From: Oscillospiraceae bacterium
GTDB lineage: Bacteria > Bacillota > Clostridia > Oscillospirales > Acutalibacteraceae
Direction: 5' to 3'
Assembly: GCA_015066225.1 (NCBI GenBank)
Contig: SVOT01000002.1
Location: 62,001-126,000, forward strand
Length of the DNA stretch: 64,000 bases
Position 1 is the first letter of the stretch, and each line of letters starts with the position of its first letter. A program made the translations under genes and the position numbers. Positions 16,936 through 24,424 of the stretch are shown one piece after another. Below the pieces are notes generated by a model. It saw only the letters and a list, made by a program, of their open reading frames with translations. It made no database searches and was not told the DNA's origin.

Positions 16936-17673
16936 TCACGAACATCCCATTGATAGGCTATTACTGTCGAAAGAATTTTCCACAGAAAAACCAAGAATTT
17001 TACCATGACAATAACAACTCCTTATGTTTTTATATGTTATAAATACGGTACATATTTCTAGGTTTTTTGTTCTAAAAACGGCATGTCTATAGGTTAGAAG
17101 ATACAACATTAGTAAAACAAATATGTTTATTAACCGTTCGCTTATAAAGCATTTTTGTTTAAATAACAAACTACTTAATAAGATAAGGCAAAAAACAAGC
17201 ATCAAGAAAGTATTTTCATAAGTTTTCTTTTGAAGAATTTTATAAAAGAAGTTTTCTGAGCATTCATTAAATGATACTATGTCTTCTTGTGTTAATTTTG
17301 CATTTTTTGTATTTTCTGCACTTGAAAAATAAAATTCATCTGGAAAATATAATTGTAAAATGCTATTAACTATATTTGTTGTTTTATTAAAAACTCTTTC
17401 TATAATGTTATCTATAATACTAAAAGAATTGTTATGTTGCCAAGACGCTATTTTTTTAGTACGTATTGAATACGTTGTTTTTATAAAAGATACACACAAC
17501 GAAGAAAAACCTGTGCAACAATCAATAAAATTCTCACCAAAAGATTGATAGTGGTAATTTGTTCCTCCTAAACTAAATTCACCCATAAATGGATTTTCAA
17601 AAGATGTAGTATAATCATCACATGCATGAGATTTCCTAAAATCCAAACCCACAATACCAACCGTGACGCCCAA
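16936..17673 (-). CDS. Unrecognised membrane protein of the island
   Basis: I do not recognise this 245-residue product. Taking TTG at 17673 (AAAGGGGGG seven bases upstream) gives an N-terminus GVTVGIVGLDFRKSHACDD. Residues about 155-180 (TFLMLVFCLILLSSLLF) and 190-205 (INIFVLLMLYLLTY) are probable membrane helices, with a cysteine-containing tail. The frame also extends to an ATG at 17736 inside the palindrome, which would add 21 residues. Composition is AT-rich and there is no family signature, so it could be a toxin-like or effector membrane protein. It shares a promoter with the XRE regulator. Confidence 0.5.
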   Translation of the reverse strand: MGVTVGIVGLDFRKSHACDDYTTSFENPFMGEFSLGGTNYHYQSFGENFIDCCTGFSSLCVSFIKTTYSIRTKKIASWQHNNSFSIIDNIIERVFNKTTNIVNSILQLYFPDEFYFSSAENTKNAKLTQEDIVSFNECSENFFYKILQKKTYENTFLMLVFCLILLSSLLFKQKCFISERLINIFVLLMLYLLTYRHAVFRTKNLEICTVFITYKNIRSCYCHGKILGFSVENSFDSNSLSMGCS

Positions 17674-17733
17674 TGTTGTACCCCCCTTTCGTTTTTTGTT
17701 TGTGCAAAGACTTGAGAGATATTGAGAATGACT

Positions 17734-17766
17734 CATAGTCCTGTCAACTTTGTTGACAGGACTATG
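17734..17766. promoter_or_regulatory. 33-base perfect palindrome, candidate operator
   Basis: CATAGTCCTGTCAAC, TTT, then the exact reverse complement arm. It overlaps the -10 of the minus-strand promoter and covers the expected transcription start of the membrane ORF/XRE operon. Confidence 0.65.
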
Positions 17767-17792
17767 ATAGCATGAAAAGCTGTAATTGTCAA
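17764..17792 (-). promoter_or_regulatory. Strong promoter for the membrane ORF/XRE operon
   Basis: On the minus strand TTGACA is separated by 17 bases from TATCAT, immediately followed by the palindrome. Confidence 0.7.
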
Positions 17793-17795
17793 TAA

Positions 17796-17965
17796 TTAAT
17801 TACAAACAACCTGAGAAAATTTTAATATAGTATCATTAAGCGTTTCAGCCGCTTTTTTCTGAGCAGACTCGTAACTATGGCTATATATTTGTAGCGTTAG
17901 AGAAACATCAGCATATTAGGTTTATTTAATTTTTCAATATCACTCGTACAAGTAATTTCAATCAT
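17796..17965 (-). pseudogene. Frameshifted remnant of a small gene
   Basis: After GGGAGGACTT an ATG opens MIEITCTSDIEKLNKPNML and stops after 22 codons. In another frame the same strand continues with IYSHSYESAQKKAAETLND to a stop at 17796, giving about 55 residues if a single indel near 17900 is repaired. Just upstream a fragment ending VFKFIPIEDWEDLL overlaps the start as TTATGATT, as in coupled genes. This reads as decayed coding DNA, but a sequencing error is possible. Confidence 0.35.
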
Positions 17966-18136
17966 AACAAGTCCTCCCAATCTTCAATTGGAATGAATTT
18001 AAATACAATAGAATCTTCGATTTCTCCTTATTCCTCGCAATTTGTAATTTCCTTTCTAAATTATATAAAAGTATTTTGGAACTGTGTAGTGTTGCACTTC
18101 AAGATTTTATTCCTTGCAAAATTTCCAATAAATAGA

Positions 18137-18171
18137 AAAACCGTACCTATCATTGTGATAAGTACGGTTTT
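18137..18171 (-). terminator. Terminator after the AIPR gene
   Basis: AAAACCGTAC pairs with GTACGGTTTT around an extra partly paired loop; on the minus strand it is followed by TTTCTATTT, 14 bases beyond the AIPR stop. Confidence 0.75.
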
Positions 18172-18184
18172 GAATATCTAGTTA

Positions 18185-19951
18185 TTATGACAGTATATCT
18201 CTAAGGTCATCAACAATATTGTATTTAATTGTCTGCTTTATCATTTTATTATAATCGACATCAAATTCTTGATTATATCTCTTTGCATAAGCCTTAGATA
18301 CCTTTTTATACAAATCAATAATATTTTCAATCTTTTGATTATCAGAAAGTTGATTCTTTATTTCTTTGTAGTCCCTATTTTTACATTCATAACGTGCAAA
18401 AAAGTCTATTAGATAATAAGGAATAGGCGCTCTAGCATCATCGGTCTCTTTTTTTGTTTGTTCTGCTTTTTTATAAAGCATATACAAATCAAGTAATGTG
18501 TCGATTGTTATAATATCGTTTTTTATAAATTCAACTGCTGTGTTATACGGTTCGCTATCGAACTTAAGCATCAAATTCTTTTTTACGTATGCGATATGTC
18601 CACCTGCGACAAAAGCATTTATTACTTGTAATAATTTTTCTATCGGAATAAATGAGTCACTAACTTTAGTTATATCATTCAAGCCGAATTTTTCTAATCT
18701 GTTATGGTTTGCTTTCTTCAGTTCTGTCAAAGTTTTGTATTTTTTTGAGAATTTGTTTTTATCACTTTGCTTAATCAAAAGAAGGAAACCTTTGTTTTCA
18801 AATTCTTCTTGAAGGCGTATAAATATACTAGTGTTAGCAACAAATGTTTTTTCATCAATAGCATTTTGAGAGTTGTTGTATTTTACAATATCTTTATAAA
18901 GTTGGTTTTCGTCATCATCATTTCTATCGATAACTAATATTTTGAGCATAACAAAAGTATCTTTAAATTCTTTTTCTAAATCCTCTGGCGGAATGTTTTT
19001 TAGGAACTCGTATATGCTATTTACTGTTTGACATCCGTTTACAATTTGTGGGTTTTCTATTTCAAAAAATGCGTTCATATTGTATTCGGAAGGTTGTGGC
19101 TTTATTGTAGTCATAGAGTCACATATGATAGTTATACCATTGTTATAATAGAAAAAGTTCTTTCTGTCTTGGGGGTCTTGTAAAGTTTGGTATATACCTT
19201 TATTTACACCTTTGTTTCCCAAATATTCTCTAATGTTTTTATCAAAAATTGGATAGCTTCTTTCTATGGAATCTCTATATAAACGATAAATTGACACAAC
19301 GGGAGTTAAAACATATCTTGCATCAAGCACATTTTCAAGTTTATAGCTTTCTGTGTTAATATTTAATATTGTGTGTTTATTAATACTTTCAACTTTTACA
19401 GTTATATTGCTTTTAATTTGTTCAACTTCGTTGTAGTATCTGTTTTTTATATCGTCTAAATAGTAAATGGTTGCAATATAGTTTGCATTTCGTGCATTGA
19501 AGTCCTTAACATATTCATCGGCTTCATTGTTATGTAAATTATTTGTAACAAAGAGTTGCAAATGTACTGTAAAATCGGGGTCGTTTTTCATTTTTGTAAA
19601 AGCATTTTGCAAGTCTTCTGATTTTGTATAAGTACCATTCTCAAGTGCGTGTATAGGACGCAACAAAAAATCATTCTTTACATAATTGCTTGAAATCTTT
19701 GTATTGTCAGAATAGTATTTATTTTGAATCAAATAAATATCTTTAGTATCTTCATAGATTTCGTAAGCATCAACACCCATATCGTTATAGTCGATAATCT
19801 TTTCTTCAATGAGTTCTTCCTCTTCGTAAAATAATTTATCTAATACCCAATAGTTAAAAGCCCACTCATCTTTGTCGATATTTGCAACAAATTTCAAGTT
19901 TTCTTGATATTCTCGAATGTCTTGCTCAATTTGATGTTTAAAACTATCCAT
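18185..19951 (-). CDS. AIPR-family abortive phage infection protein
   Basis: A 588-residue protein with the AIPR core: FFYYNNGITIICDS near 266-279 and NPQIVNGCQTVNSIYEFL near 300-317, then KYNNSQNAIDEKTF near 360. The N-terminal 150 residues (DEWAFNYWVLDKLF, IIDYNDMGVDAYEIYED, YLIQNKYYSD) resemble a restriction-endonuclease-like domain, with D and the QxK-like strand of such nucleases. AIPR proteins have been linked to abortive phage resistance and occur with restriction or SIR2 genes; the molecular activity is unclear. The start follows GGTGGTAAT. It has its own consensus promoter and follows the nuclease-SIR2 gene by about 106 bases. Confidence 0.85.
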   Translation of the reverse strand: MDSFKHQIEQDIREYQENLKFVANIDKDEWAFNYWVLDKLFYEEEELIEEKIIDYNDMGVDAYEIYEDTKDIYLIQNKYYSDNTKISSNYVKNDFLLRPIHALENGTYTKSEDLQNAFTKMKNDPDFTVHLQLFVTNNLHNNEADEYVKDFNARNANYIATIYYLDDIKNRYYNEVEQIKSNITVKVESINKHTILNINTESYKLENVLDARYVLTPVVSIYRLYRDSIERSYPIFDKNIREYLGNKGVNKGIYQTLQDPQDRKNFFYYNNGITIICDSMTTIKPQPSEYNMNAFFEIENPQIVNGCQTVNSIYEFLKNIPPEDLEKEFKDTFVMLKILVIDRNDDDENQLYKDIVKYNNSQNAIDEKTFVANTSIFIRLQEEFENKGFLLLIKQSDKNKFSKKYKTLTELKKANHNRLEKFGLNDITKVSDSFIPIEKLLQVINAFVAGGHIAYVKKNLMLKFDSEPYNTAVEFIKNDIITIDTLLDLYMLYKKAEQTKKETDDARAPIPYYLIDFFARYECKNRDYKEIKNQLSDNQKIENIIDLYKKVSKAYAKRYNQEFDVDYNKMIKQTIKYNIVDDLRDILS

Positions 19952-19986
19952 ATTACCACCATATCCTTTAGAAATTGTTAAGTAAA

Positions 19987-20015
19987 TTATAATTAAATTC
20001 TGTAAGTGTGTCAAA
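19987..20015 (-). promoter_or_regulatory. Consensus promoter for the AIPR gene
   Basis: Minus-strand TTGACA-17-TATAAT, a perfect sigma-A match, in the 106-base gap after the SIR2 gene. AIPR can therefore be transcribed on its own. Confidence 0.75.
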
Positions 20016-20057
20016 TAAAATTAGCTTGTGTTAAACATTATAGTACTGATTTTTTGA

Positions 20058-21536
20058 TTACGCAAAGTTTTGACCTTTTATTTTCTTCAATAAGTTCGGT
20101 ATTTCTTTGTAATCATCAATCCATAAAATATTAACCCCTAACTCTTTGAAGAACGCTTCTTGTAACAAGTCATTAACACTTTCAAATTTGTTTATAGCTT
20201 TAGATAATTTTGTGTTAGTTATCTTGAATCTTTTCATTATTGCATAATGTTTACATTCTTCGTTTAAATCATCACGTTTTCGTGCCGCTATTTCAAGCAA
20301 TCTTCTCATATTAGGGTCTGTCATTGATAATCCAATAAACACACAAGTATTATTAATCATATAATTTAATTGTGTAATGTTTGCCCAATGATATGGTTCT
20401 ACCATAAGTTTGTGATAACCTTCTTCAGAGAATACTAATAATGATTTTCCTAAATCTTCATATTGGTCTTTGCTTTGAGGTAAAAATCCATGAACGTGAT
20501 ATATTCCGATTTCATTACTATTTGCATTTATACCTTCTCCGTAAATTGAATGAAATGGAATACGTAATTTATTTAATGTTTTTTCAATTAAATCATCAAA
20601 GTTATAATTTACAATAGCTTGTACGCCTATTTTACCTCTATTGGGTATGCACATTTGTCCTATTTCTTCCAGTAATTTAGAGGAACCTTTGACATTTTCG
20701 TATAGAATATCACTTATGTTTTTCTCAAAATTATCTTCAAAACCTTTTCTCAAAAAACGTGCTTGAAGAAGAGGCGATGTACCATTTTGATTTAACATTT
20801 CCTCAACGATTTTTGTCTGTTCTGAAATACTAATCTCTATACCATTATTGATAAGTTCCTTTTTTATTAATTCTACAAATAAACTTGATAACAATTTATC
20901 CCAAGATGCAATTCCTGCATCCATCGAAACACCTGCACCTAAAAATAGAACTATATTATCATTGTTGTACTCATTATGTAATAGTTCTATTAAAGTTTCT
21001 CTTTTTTCATCGGAATTGGTATCTTTTATACCTTCTGTTATGGTGTCTTTTATGATTAGTGTATTTAATTGTGCATATGTTTGGTTGAACAAATCGGGAT
21101 TTTTATTGCTGATTTCGGTTATTTTATTTATGTCCCATATAGACAACTTAAAGTTTAATCTATTAATCACATCTTTTGGGAGCTCGAATTTACCAGCTCC
21201 AATAAGTATGAGAATTACATTATCTACATCATCTAACATTGAAATTCTACCGATCATATCATAGACGATATTAAAAGAATGCCCACCAAAGCGGAATATT
21301 TTTATTTCAATAACAGTTTTTCCTTCGAAATCATCAAATCCATCTGGAGCATATCCATCATATCGGATTTTTTTATTAGGTGGTCTGTATTCGGATTTAA
21401 ATGTTTTTCCTTGCTTAGTAACATAATCTTTTAGCATTACTAAAATTAGTTTTTCGAATTTTCTAATTTCTCTAAGAGAAAGATTTGAATTATTTTCAAA
21501 ACTAATCAATTCTGATAATGTGTTCTTTACATCCAT
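20058..21536 (-). CDS. Nuclease-like domain fused to SIR2 domain, defence effector
   Basis: A 492-residue fusion. Residues 1-150 look like a PD-(D/E)xK fold (YDGYAPDGFDDFEGKTVIEIKI, with D near 60 and IEIK at about 76-79). Residues 190-490 form a SIR2-like domain: LFLGAGVSMDAGIASWDKLL near 197, NYNFDDLIE near 310, YHVHGFLP near 343 and FIGLSMTDPNMRRLLE near 395. Bacterial SIR2 effectors commonly destroy NAD+ during infection; that role is inferred here from family and context. The start is the ATG nine bases after AAAGGAG. It precedes the AIPR gene on the same strand, so the two may form one system. Confidence 0.82.
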   Translation of the reverse strand: MDVKNTLSELISFENNSNLSLREIRKFEKLILVMLKDYVTKQGKTFKSEYRPPNKKIRYDGYAPDGFDDFEGKTVIEIKIFRFGGHSFNIVYDMIGRISMLDDVDNVILILIGAGKFELPKDVINRLNFKLSIWDINKITEISNKNPDLFNQTYAQLNTLIIKDTITEGIKDTNSDEKRETLIELLHNEYNNDNIVLFLGAGVSMDAGIASWDKLLSSLFVELIKKELINNGIEISISEQTKIVEEMLNQNGTSPLLQARFLRKGFEDNFEKNISDILYENVKGSSKLLEEIGQMCIPNRGKIGVQAIVNYNFDDLIEKTLNKLRIPFHSIYGEGINANSNEIGIYHVHGFLPQSKDQYEDLGKSLLVFSEEGYHKLMVEPYHWANITQLNYMINNTCVFIGLSMTDPNMRRLLEIAARKRDDLNEECKHYAIMKRFKITNTKLSKAINKFESVNDLLQEAFFKELGVNILWIDDYKEIPNLLKKIKGQNFA

Positions 21537-21575
21537 AGATAGCACTCCTTTAATAGTCATAATTGAACTCCTACT

Positions 21576-21591
21576 TATATATGACAAAAAA
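21576..21591 (-). promoter_or_regulatory. 16-base box shared with the ATPase gene upstream region
   Basis: TATATATGACAAAAAA occurs here and at 7669-7684, in both cases about 40 bases upstream of the start codon of a minus-strand island gene. On the coding strand it reads TTTTTTGTCATATATA. It could contain a -10 or a regulator site. Confidence 0.35.
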
Positions 21592-21710
21592 CGACAAATA
21601 CTTCACTATTTTTTTCTTTTCTATGTTTTTCACAAAGCAAATAGTGTTTTGTAGTGCAAAATAACCTATTGTAGCGTGCAGAGAATTTCGTAAAATATGC
21701 CTAATTTGGG

Positions 21711-21726
21711 AACTAATTCCCTAAAA
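21711..21726 (+). repeat. 16-base direct repeat, right copy
   Basis: Exact copy of 16234-16249. Here it lies inside the small palindrome GGGAA-CTAA-TTCCC, a form seen in recombination core sites. Confidence 0.6.
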
Positions 21727-21779
21727 GTACCTGAATCAAGTATAATCTTTTGAGTGGGGAAGTACTGCCGAAAAGACGG

Positions 21780-21876
21780 AACGCAGATTTTCGGAACATA
21801 AAGAAATAACCGCAACTCCTTATATATCAAGGAATTGCGGTTTACTTTTTCGTAGGAAATTACTGCTGAAAATAAA
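21780..21876 (+). repeat. Terminator-bearing repeat, copy B
   Basis: Second copy of the repeat at 13165-13260. The core hairpin is kept (ACCGCAACTCCTT against AAGGAATTGCGGT) and is followed by TTACTTTTT. Confidence 0.75.
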
Positions 21877-21906
21877 GAAAAACTCCACCTTCGAAAAGGT
21901 GGAGTT

Positions 21907-21924
21907 TGGTGCGAGAGACGGGAC
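21907..21924 (-). repeat. tRNA-Leu 3'-end fragment (att-like scar 2)
   Basis: Eighteen bases match the CCA end, acceptor arm and part of the T-arm of the intact tRNA-Leu. On the minus strand it is followed by a terminator hairpin, ACTCCACCTT paired with AAGGTGGAGT (21881-21906), just as the intact tRNA is. Confidence 0.7.
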
Positions 21925-22020
21925 CTGACGGCGTCGCTACGCTTTGCCGTCAGAACGGCAACGATTGTGTTCGCCTTCGGCGAGAGGGTTCAAGTCCCTA
22001 CCTGTTTTCTGACATAAAAA
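21925..22020. repeat. Short hairpin cluster between tRNA scars
   Basis: Holds CTGACGGC/GCCGTCAG and TCGCC-TTCG-GGCGA (the latter also in hairpin array 2), then GAGGGTTCAAGTCCCT, a T-arm-like hairpin read on the plus strand. No gene is seen. Confidence 0.5.
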
Positions 22021-22052
22021 TAAAGAACCTACACTGAAGTGTAAGTTCTTTA
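22021..22052 (-). terminator. Terminator of tRNA-Leu
   Basis: TAAAGAAC/GTTCTTTA stem extended by TACACT/AGTGTA, followed by ATTTTTAT on the minus strand, directly after the tRNA CCA end. Confidence 0.8.
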
Positions 22053-22054
22053 TT

Positions 22055-22138
22055 TGGTGCGAGAGACGGGACTTGAACCCGTACGGGATTACCACACGCC
22101 CCTCAAACGTGCGCGTCTGCCGATTCCGCCACTCTCGC
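22055..22138 (-). tRNA. trnL-GAG: tRNA-Leu (anticodon GAG)
   Basis: An 84-base gene with encoded CCA. The acceptor arm GCGAGAG pairs with CTCTCGC, the anticodon loop TTGAGGG is closed by CACGT/GCGTG, the T-arm is CGGGTTCAAGTCCCG, and a class-II-sized variable arm is present. GAG reads leucine codons CUC and CUU. It has a TTGACA-17-TATAGT promoter and its own terminator. Its 3' end is the apparent integration target for the island to its left, since two partial copies lie at 21907 and 16107. Confidence 0.95.
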
Positions 22139-22150
22139 AAGTGCTTATAT

Positions 22151-22179
22151 ACTATACCACCGCATTTTTGTTTTGTCAA
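22151..22179 (-). promoter_or_regulatory. Promoter of tRNA-Leu
   Basis: Minus-strand TTGACA, 17 bases, TATAGT, ending 12 bases before the tRNA. Confidence 0.85.
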
Positions 22180-22848
22180 CAGTTTTTTTCAAGTTTTTTT
22201 ATTTTTTTGTGAGGGGCGCAAAATGGATGAATCAAAGGTGTTTTTTCTTGTTCGTCAGCAAAGGGAAGGTTTTACGGTTCATCAACGAAGGGAATAGGGA
22301 ACGGGGCGACCCACCACCTCGTCAGCACGAAGTGCCACTCAACTTGAAACTTTTATCCACGCTGTTCGTTTCATCAGCGAAGGGGAGAGGTTAGGGGGCG
22401 ACCCACCACCTCGTCAGCACGAAGTTCCGCTTATCATTTTTTCGCTATGCAAAAAAATTCAACGCTACACTGTGCTTCCTCTCCCCCTAAAAAGCTACGC
22501 TTTTTGGGGACCCCGATAATTGGCGGTGTCCCCACCTCTATTTGCCGTTGGCAAACAGGGATGATAGGCTTCGCAACACCGCAACAAAATGCCGTGCGCA
22601 GCACCCGAAACTTGCCACTTGCAACTTGCCACTTGCAACTTAACCGGGATGATAGGCTTCGCAACGCCGCAACACATCAACACAATCGGCACAAAGTGCC
22701 CCGAAACTTGCCACCTGCAACTTGAAAATGCGGGACGGTCAAGACCGTCCCCTACAGGTATTGGGAATGTATATATGTGCGAAGCAACCGGCAACTACCG
22801 GCTGGTGGCTGGCAGCTAAGCAATCGGTGCTCTGCGCCAAAATTCCCC
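22180..22848. repeat. Repeat-filled intergenic region
   Basis: No credible gene. A 31-base repeat starting GGGGCGACCCACCACCTCG occurs at 22303-22333 and 22395-22425. A roughly 28-base repeat starting GGGATGATAGGCTTCGCAAC occurs at about 22558 and 22646. Tandem ACTTGCCACTTGCAACTT units lie at 22608-22641 with a variant near 22700, and the same motif in reverse complement appears at 54194-54224. GGGACGGTC/GACCGTCCC forms a hairpin near 22732-22752. Confidence 0.7.
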
Positions 22849-22877
22849 TTGCAACGATAGCACTAAAATGGTATCAT
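22849..22877 (+). promoter_or_regulatory. Promoter of the metallophosphoesterase gene
   Basis: TTGCAA-17-TATCAT, 28 bases before the start codon. Confidence 0.6.
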
Positions 22878-22905
22878 TAAGAAAATGTCATAAGAGGAAG
22901 GTATT

Positions 22906-24267
22906 ATGAAACAATTCAAATTTTTTGTTATTACTGACCCCCATTATTTTGCAAAATCTCTGGGTGCATACGGTGAAGAATATGAGCGCTTTATGGATTT
23001 CGAGCAGAAGTGCTATGCCGAAACACCATATATAAACGATGCTGTTCTTGAATATCTTGCAAACAGCGACGAAAGTGATACCATTCTTATTGCCGGAGAT
23101 CTTTCCTTCAACGGTGAAAAAGAAAGCCACATTGAATATTCCCAAAAGCTCAACGAGCTCAAGGCAAGGGGCAAGCGTATTTTTGTTGTTACTGCGGGCC
23201 ACGACATTGAGCCAAACCCATTCAGCTATCCGGGAACAGAAAGAGTTCACGTTGAGGGCATTAAATTTGATGACCTTCTCGGTTACTACGGCGATTTTGG
23301 TTACAGCGAAGCCATTGATTTTAACAGAGAGCACCTTTCATATACAGCCGACCTCAGTGATGATATTCGCTTGCTTGTTATTTGCAATGACACCGCAGAG
23401 GGTAAAAACAAAGCCTATGACGATGAATTTCTTGGCTGGATAGAGGCACAGGCAAAAAAGGCAAAGGCAGACGGCAAAATGATGATTGCCATGGAGCATT
23501 ACCCGGTGCTTGCGGGTCAGCCCATTCTTATGCTTGTGCCCGATGCACGCCAGAAGGAAAGCCGCAAGCTCATAAATGTTCTTGCCGACAATGGTGTTCA
23601 CCTCATTTTCACAGGTCATATGCATAACCAGAGCATCAACGTGACCGAAAGTGACAACGGCAATAAATTCTATGACGTGTGCACAGGCTCGCTTATCGGT
23701 TGCCCCGCATTTATGCGCCTTGTCACAATTGAGGATGAAGAGACCGTTAAAATCGAGAGCATCCCCGTGCCGGAGTACGAGTGGGATAAAAAGGGCAAAA
23801 CAGGTGAGGAGCATCTCAAAAATCAGTTTGATAAAATGATTCTTTCAATGGTCTATGGCATGAAGGATAACCCCGCAAGAATGCTCGGCAAATTCGGTCT
23901 TGGCGACAAGAAAAGCCTTCACAAGCCCATGGCATTTATCGGCAAATTTCTTTCAACCTGCACAATCGGCAAGATGTGCCGTCTTCTTCTTGTGAAAGCA
24001 CACCCCGATATAAAAAACGAGAAGTTTATTGATTTTGTGGTTGAGCTTGTGCGAGATGTTTTCTGTGGCGACCAGCCCTTTACAGAGGATAACCCCTACG
24101 GCGAAACCTTCCTCAGGGTGCTCAGGCGACTCAGACCCGTTTTTAAAATTCTCAACAAAAAGCTCCACGGCTCACAGGGTGAAGAGGTTGACCTTTATGA
24201 GCTCCTCAAGCACTCCGCCGGAAACTACGGCATCCCCGACAACAACGCAACGATTAAACTAAAATAA
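22906..24267 (+). CDS. Calcineurin-like metallophosphoesterase
   Basis: A 453-residue protein with the dimetal phosphoesterase motifs in order: VITDPHYF near residue 8, LIAGDLSFNGEKES near 60, a GHD element near 96 in place of the usual GNHD, MEHYPVL near 200 and IFTGHMHNQ near 239. The extra 170 residues at the C-terminus are family-specific. There is no signal peptide, so it is likely cytoplasmic. The substrate (phosphodiester, nucleotide or phosphoprotein) cannot be read. AGAGGAAGG lies six bases before ATG. It is monocistronic, directly before the rimP promoter. Confidence 0.8.
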   Translation: MKQFKFFVITDPHYFAKSLGAYGEEYERFMDFEQKCYAETPYINDAVLEYLANSDESDTILIAGDLSFNGEKESHIEYSQKLNELKARGKRIFVVTAGHDIEPNPFSYPGTERVHVEGIKFDDLLGYYGDFGYSEAIDFNREHLSYTADLSDDIRLLVICNDTAEGKNKAYDDEFLGWIEAQAKKAKADGKMMIAMEHYPVLAGQPILMLVPDARQKESRKLINVLADNGVHLIFTGHMHNQSINVTESDNGNKFYDVCTGSLIGCPAFMRLVTIEDEETVKIESIPVPEYEWDKKGKTGEEHLKNQFDKMILSMVYGMKDNPARMLGKFGLGDKKSLHKPMAFIGKFLSTCTIGKMCRLLLVKAHPDIKNEKFIDFVVELVRDVFCGDQPFTEDNPYGETFLRVLRRLRPVFKILNKKLHGSQGEEVDLYELLKHSAGNYGIPDNNATIKLK

Positions 24268-24275
24268 AAAAACAC

Positions 24276-24304
24276 TTGCATTTTTTTATATTATATGGTA
24301 TATT
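24276..24304 (+). promoter_or_regulatory. Promoter of the rimP-nusA-infB operon
   Basis: TTGCAT-17-TATATT, followed by a leader of about 115 bases before rimP. Confidence 0.65.
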
Positions 24305-24329
24305 CCCATTGTACGAATATGAACTTGAG

Positions 24330-24353
24330 TGAGAGCAGGGCAACCTGCTCTCA
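24330..24353 (+). promoter_or_regulatory. Leader hairpin of the rimP operon
   Basis: TGAGAGCAGG and CCTGCTCTCA form a perfect ten-base stem with GCAA loop. There is no T-run, so it is not a simple terminator; a second hairpin TTCTACAA/TTTGTAGAA follows before the rimP start. The leader might take part in feedback by NusA. Confidence 0.5.
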
Positions 24354-24424
24354 TATTTATTGCAGAAAAAAGTTTTCTACAATATTTTTCAGGTTTGTAG
24401 AATATTTTAAAAAGAGGTGCTGAT

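Noticed and set aside
17993-18181. 62-codon plus-strand ORF
   Set aside because: Overlaps the AIPR terminator and has no ribosome binding site; the opposite strand looks more like decayed coding sequence.
13061-22054. Integrase or transposase for the islands
   Set aside because: No ORF with tyrosine or serine recombinase or DDE features was found in either island.
21937-22179. 80-codon ORF on the minus strand with EWRNRQTRTFEGR-like translation
   Set aside because: It is the translated tRNA-Leu gene and its flanks, a common false ORF.
22447-22819. Several ORFs of 75-100 codons on both strands
   Set aside because: They are translations of the intergenic repeats, with repeated motifs and no start signals.
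24305-24424. Known rimP-leader riboswitch or RNA class
   Set aside because: Only two simple hairpins are visible and the described class is from other phyla; kept as an unassigned leader.
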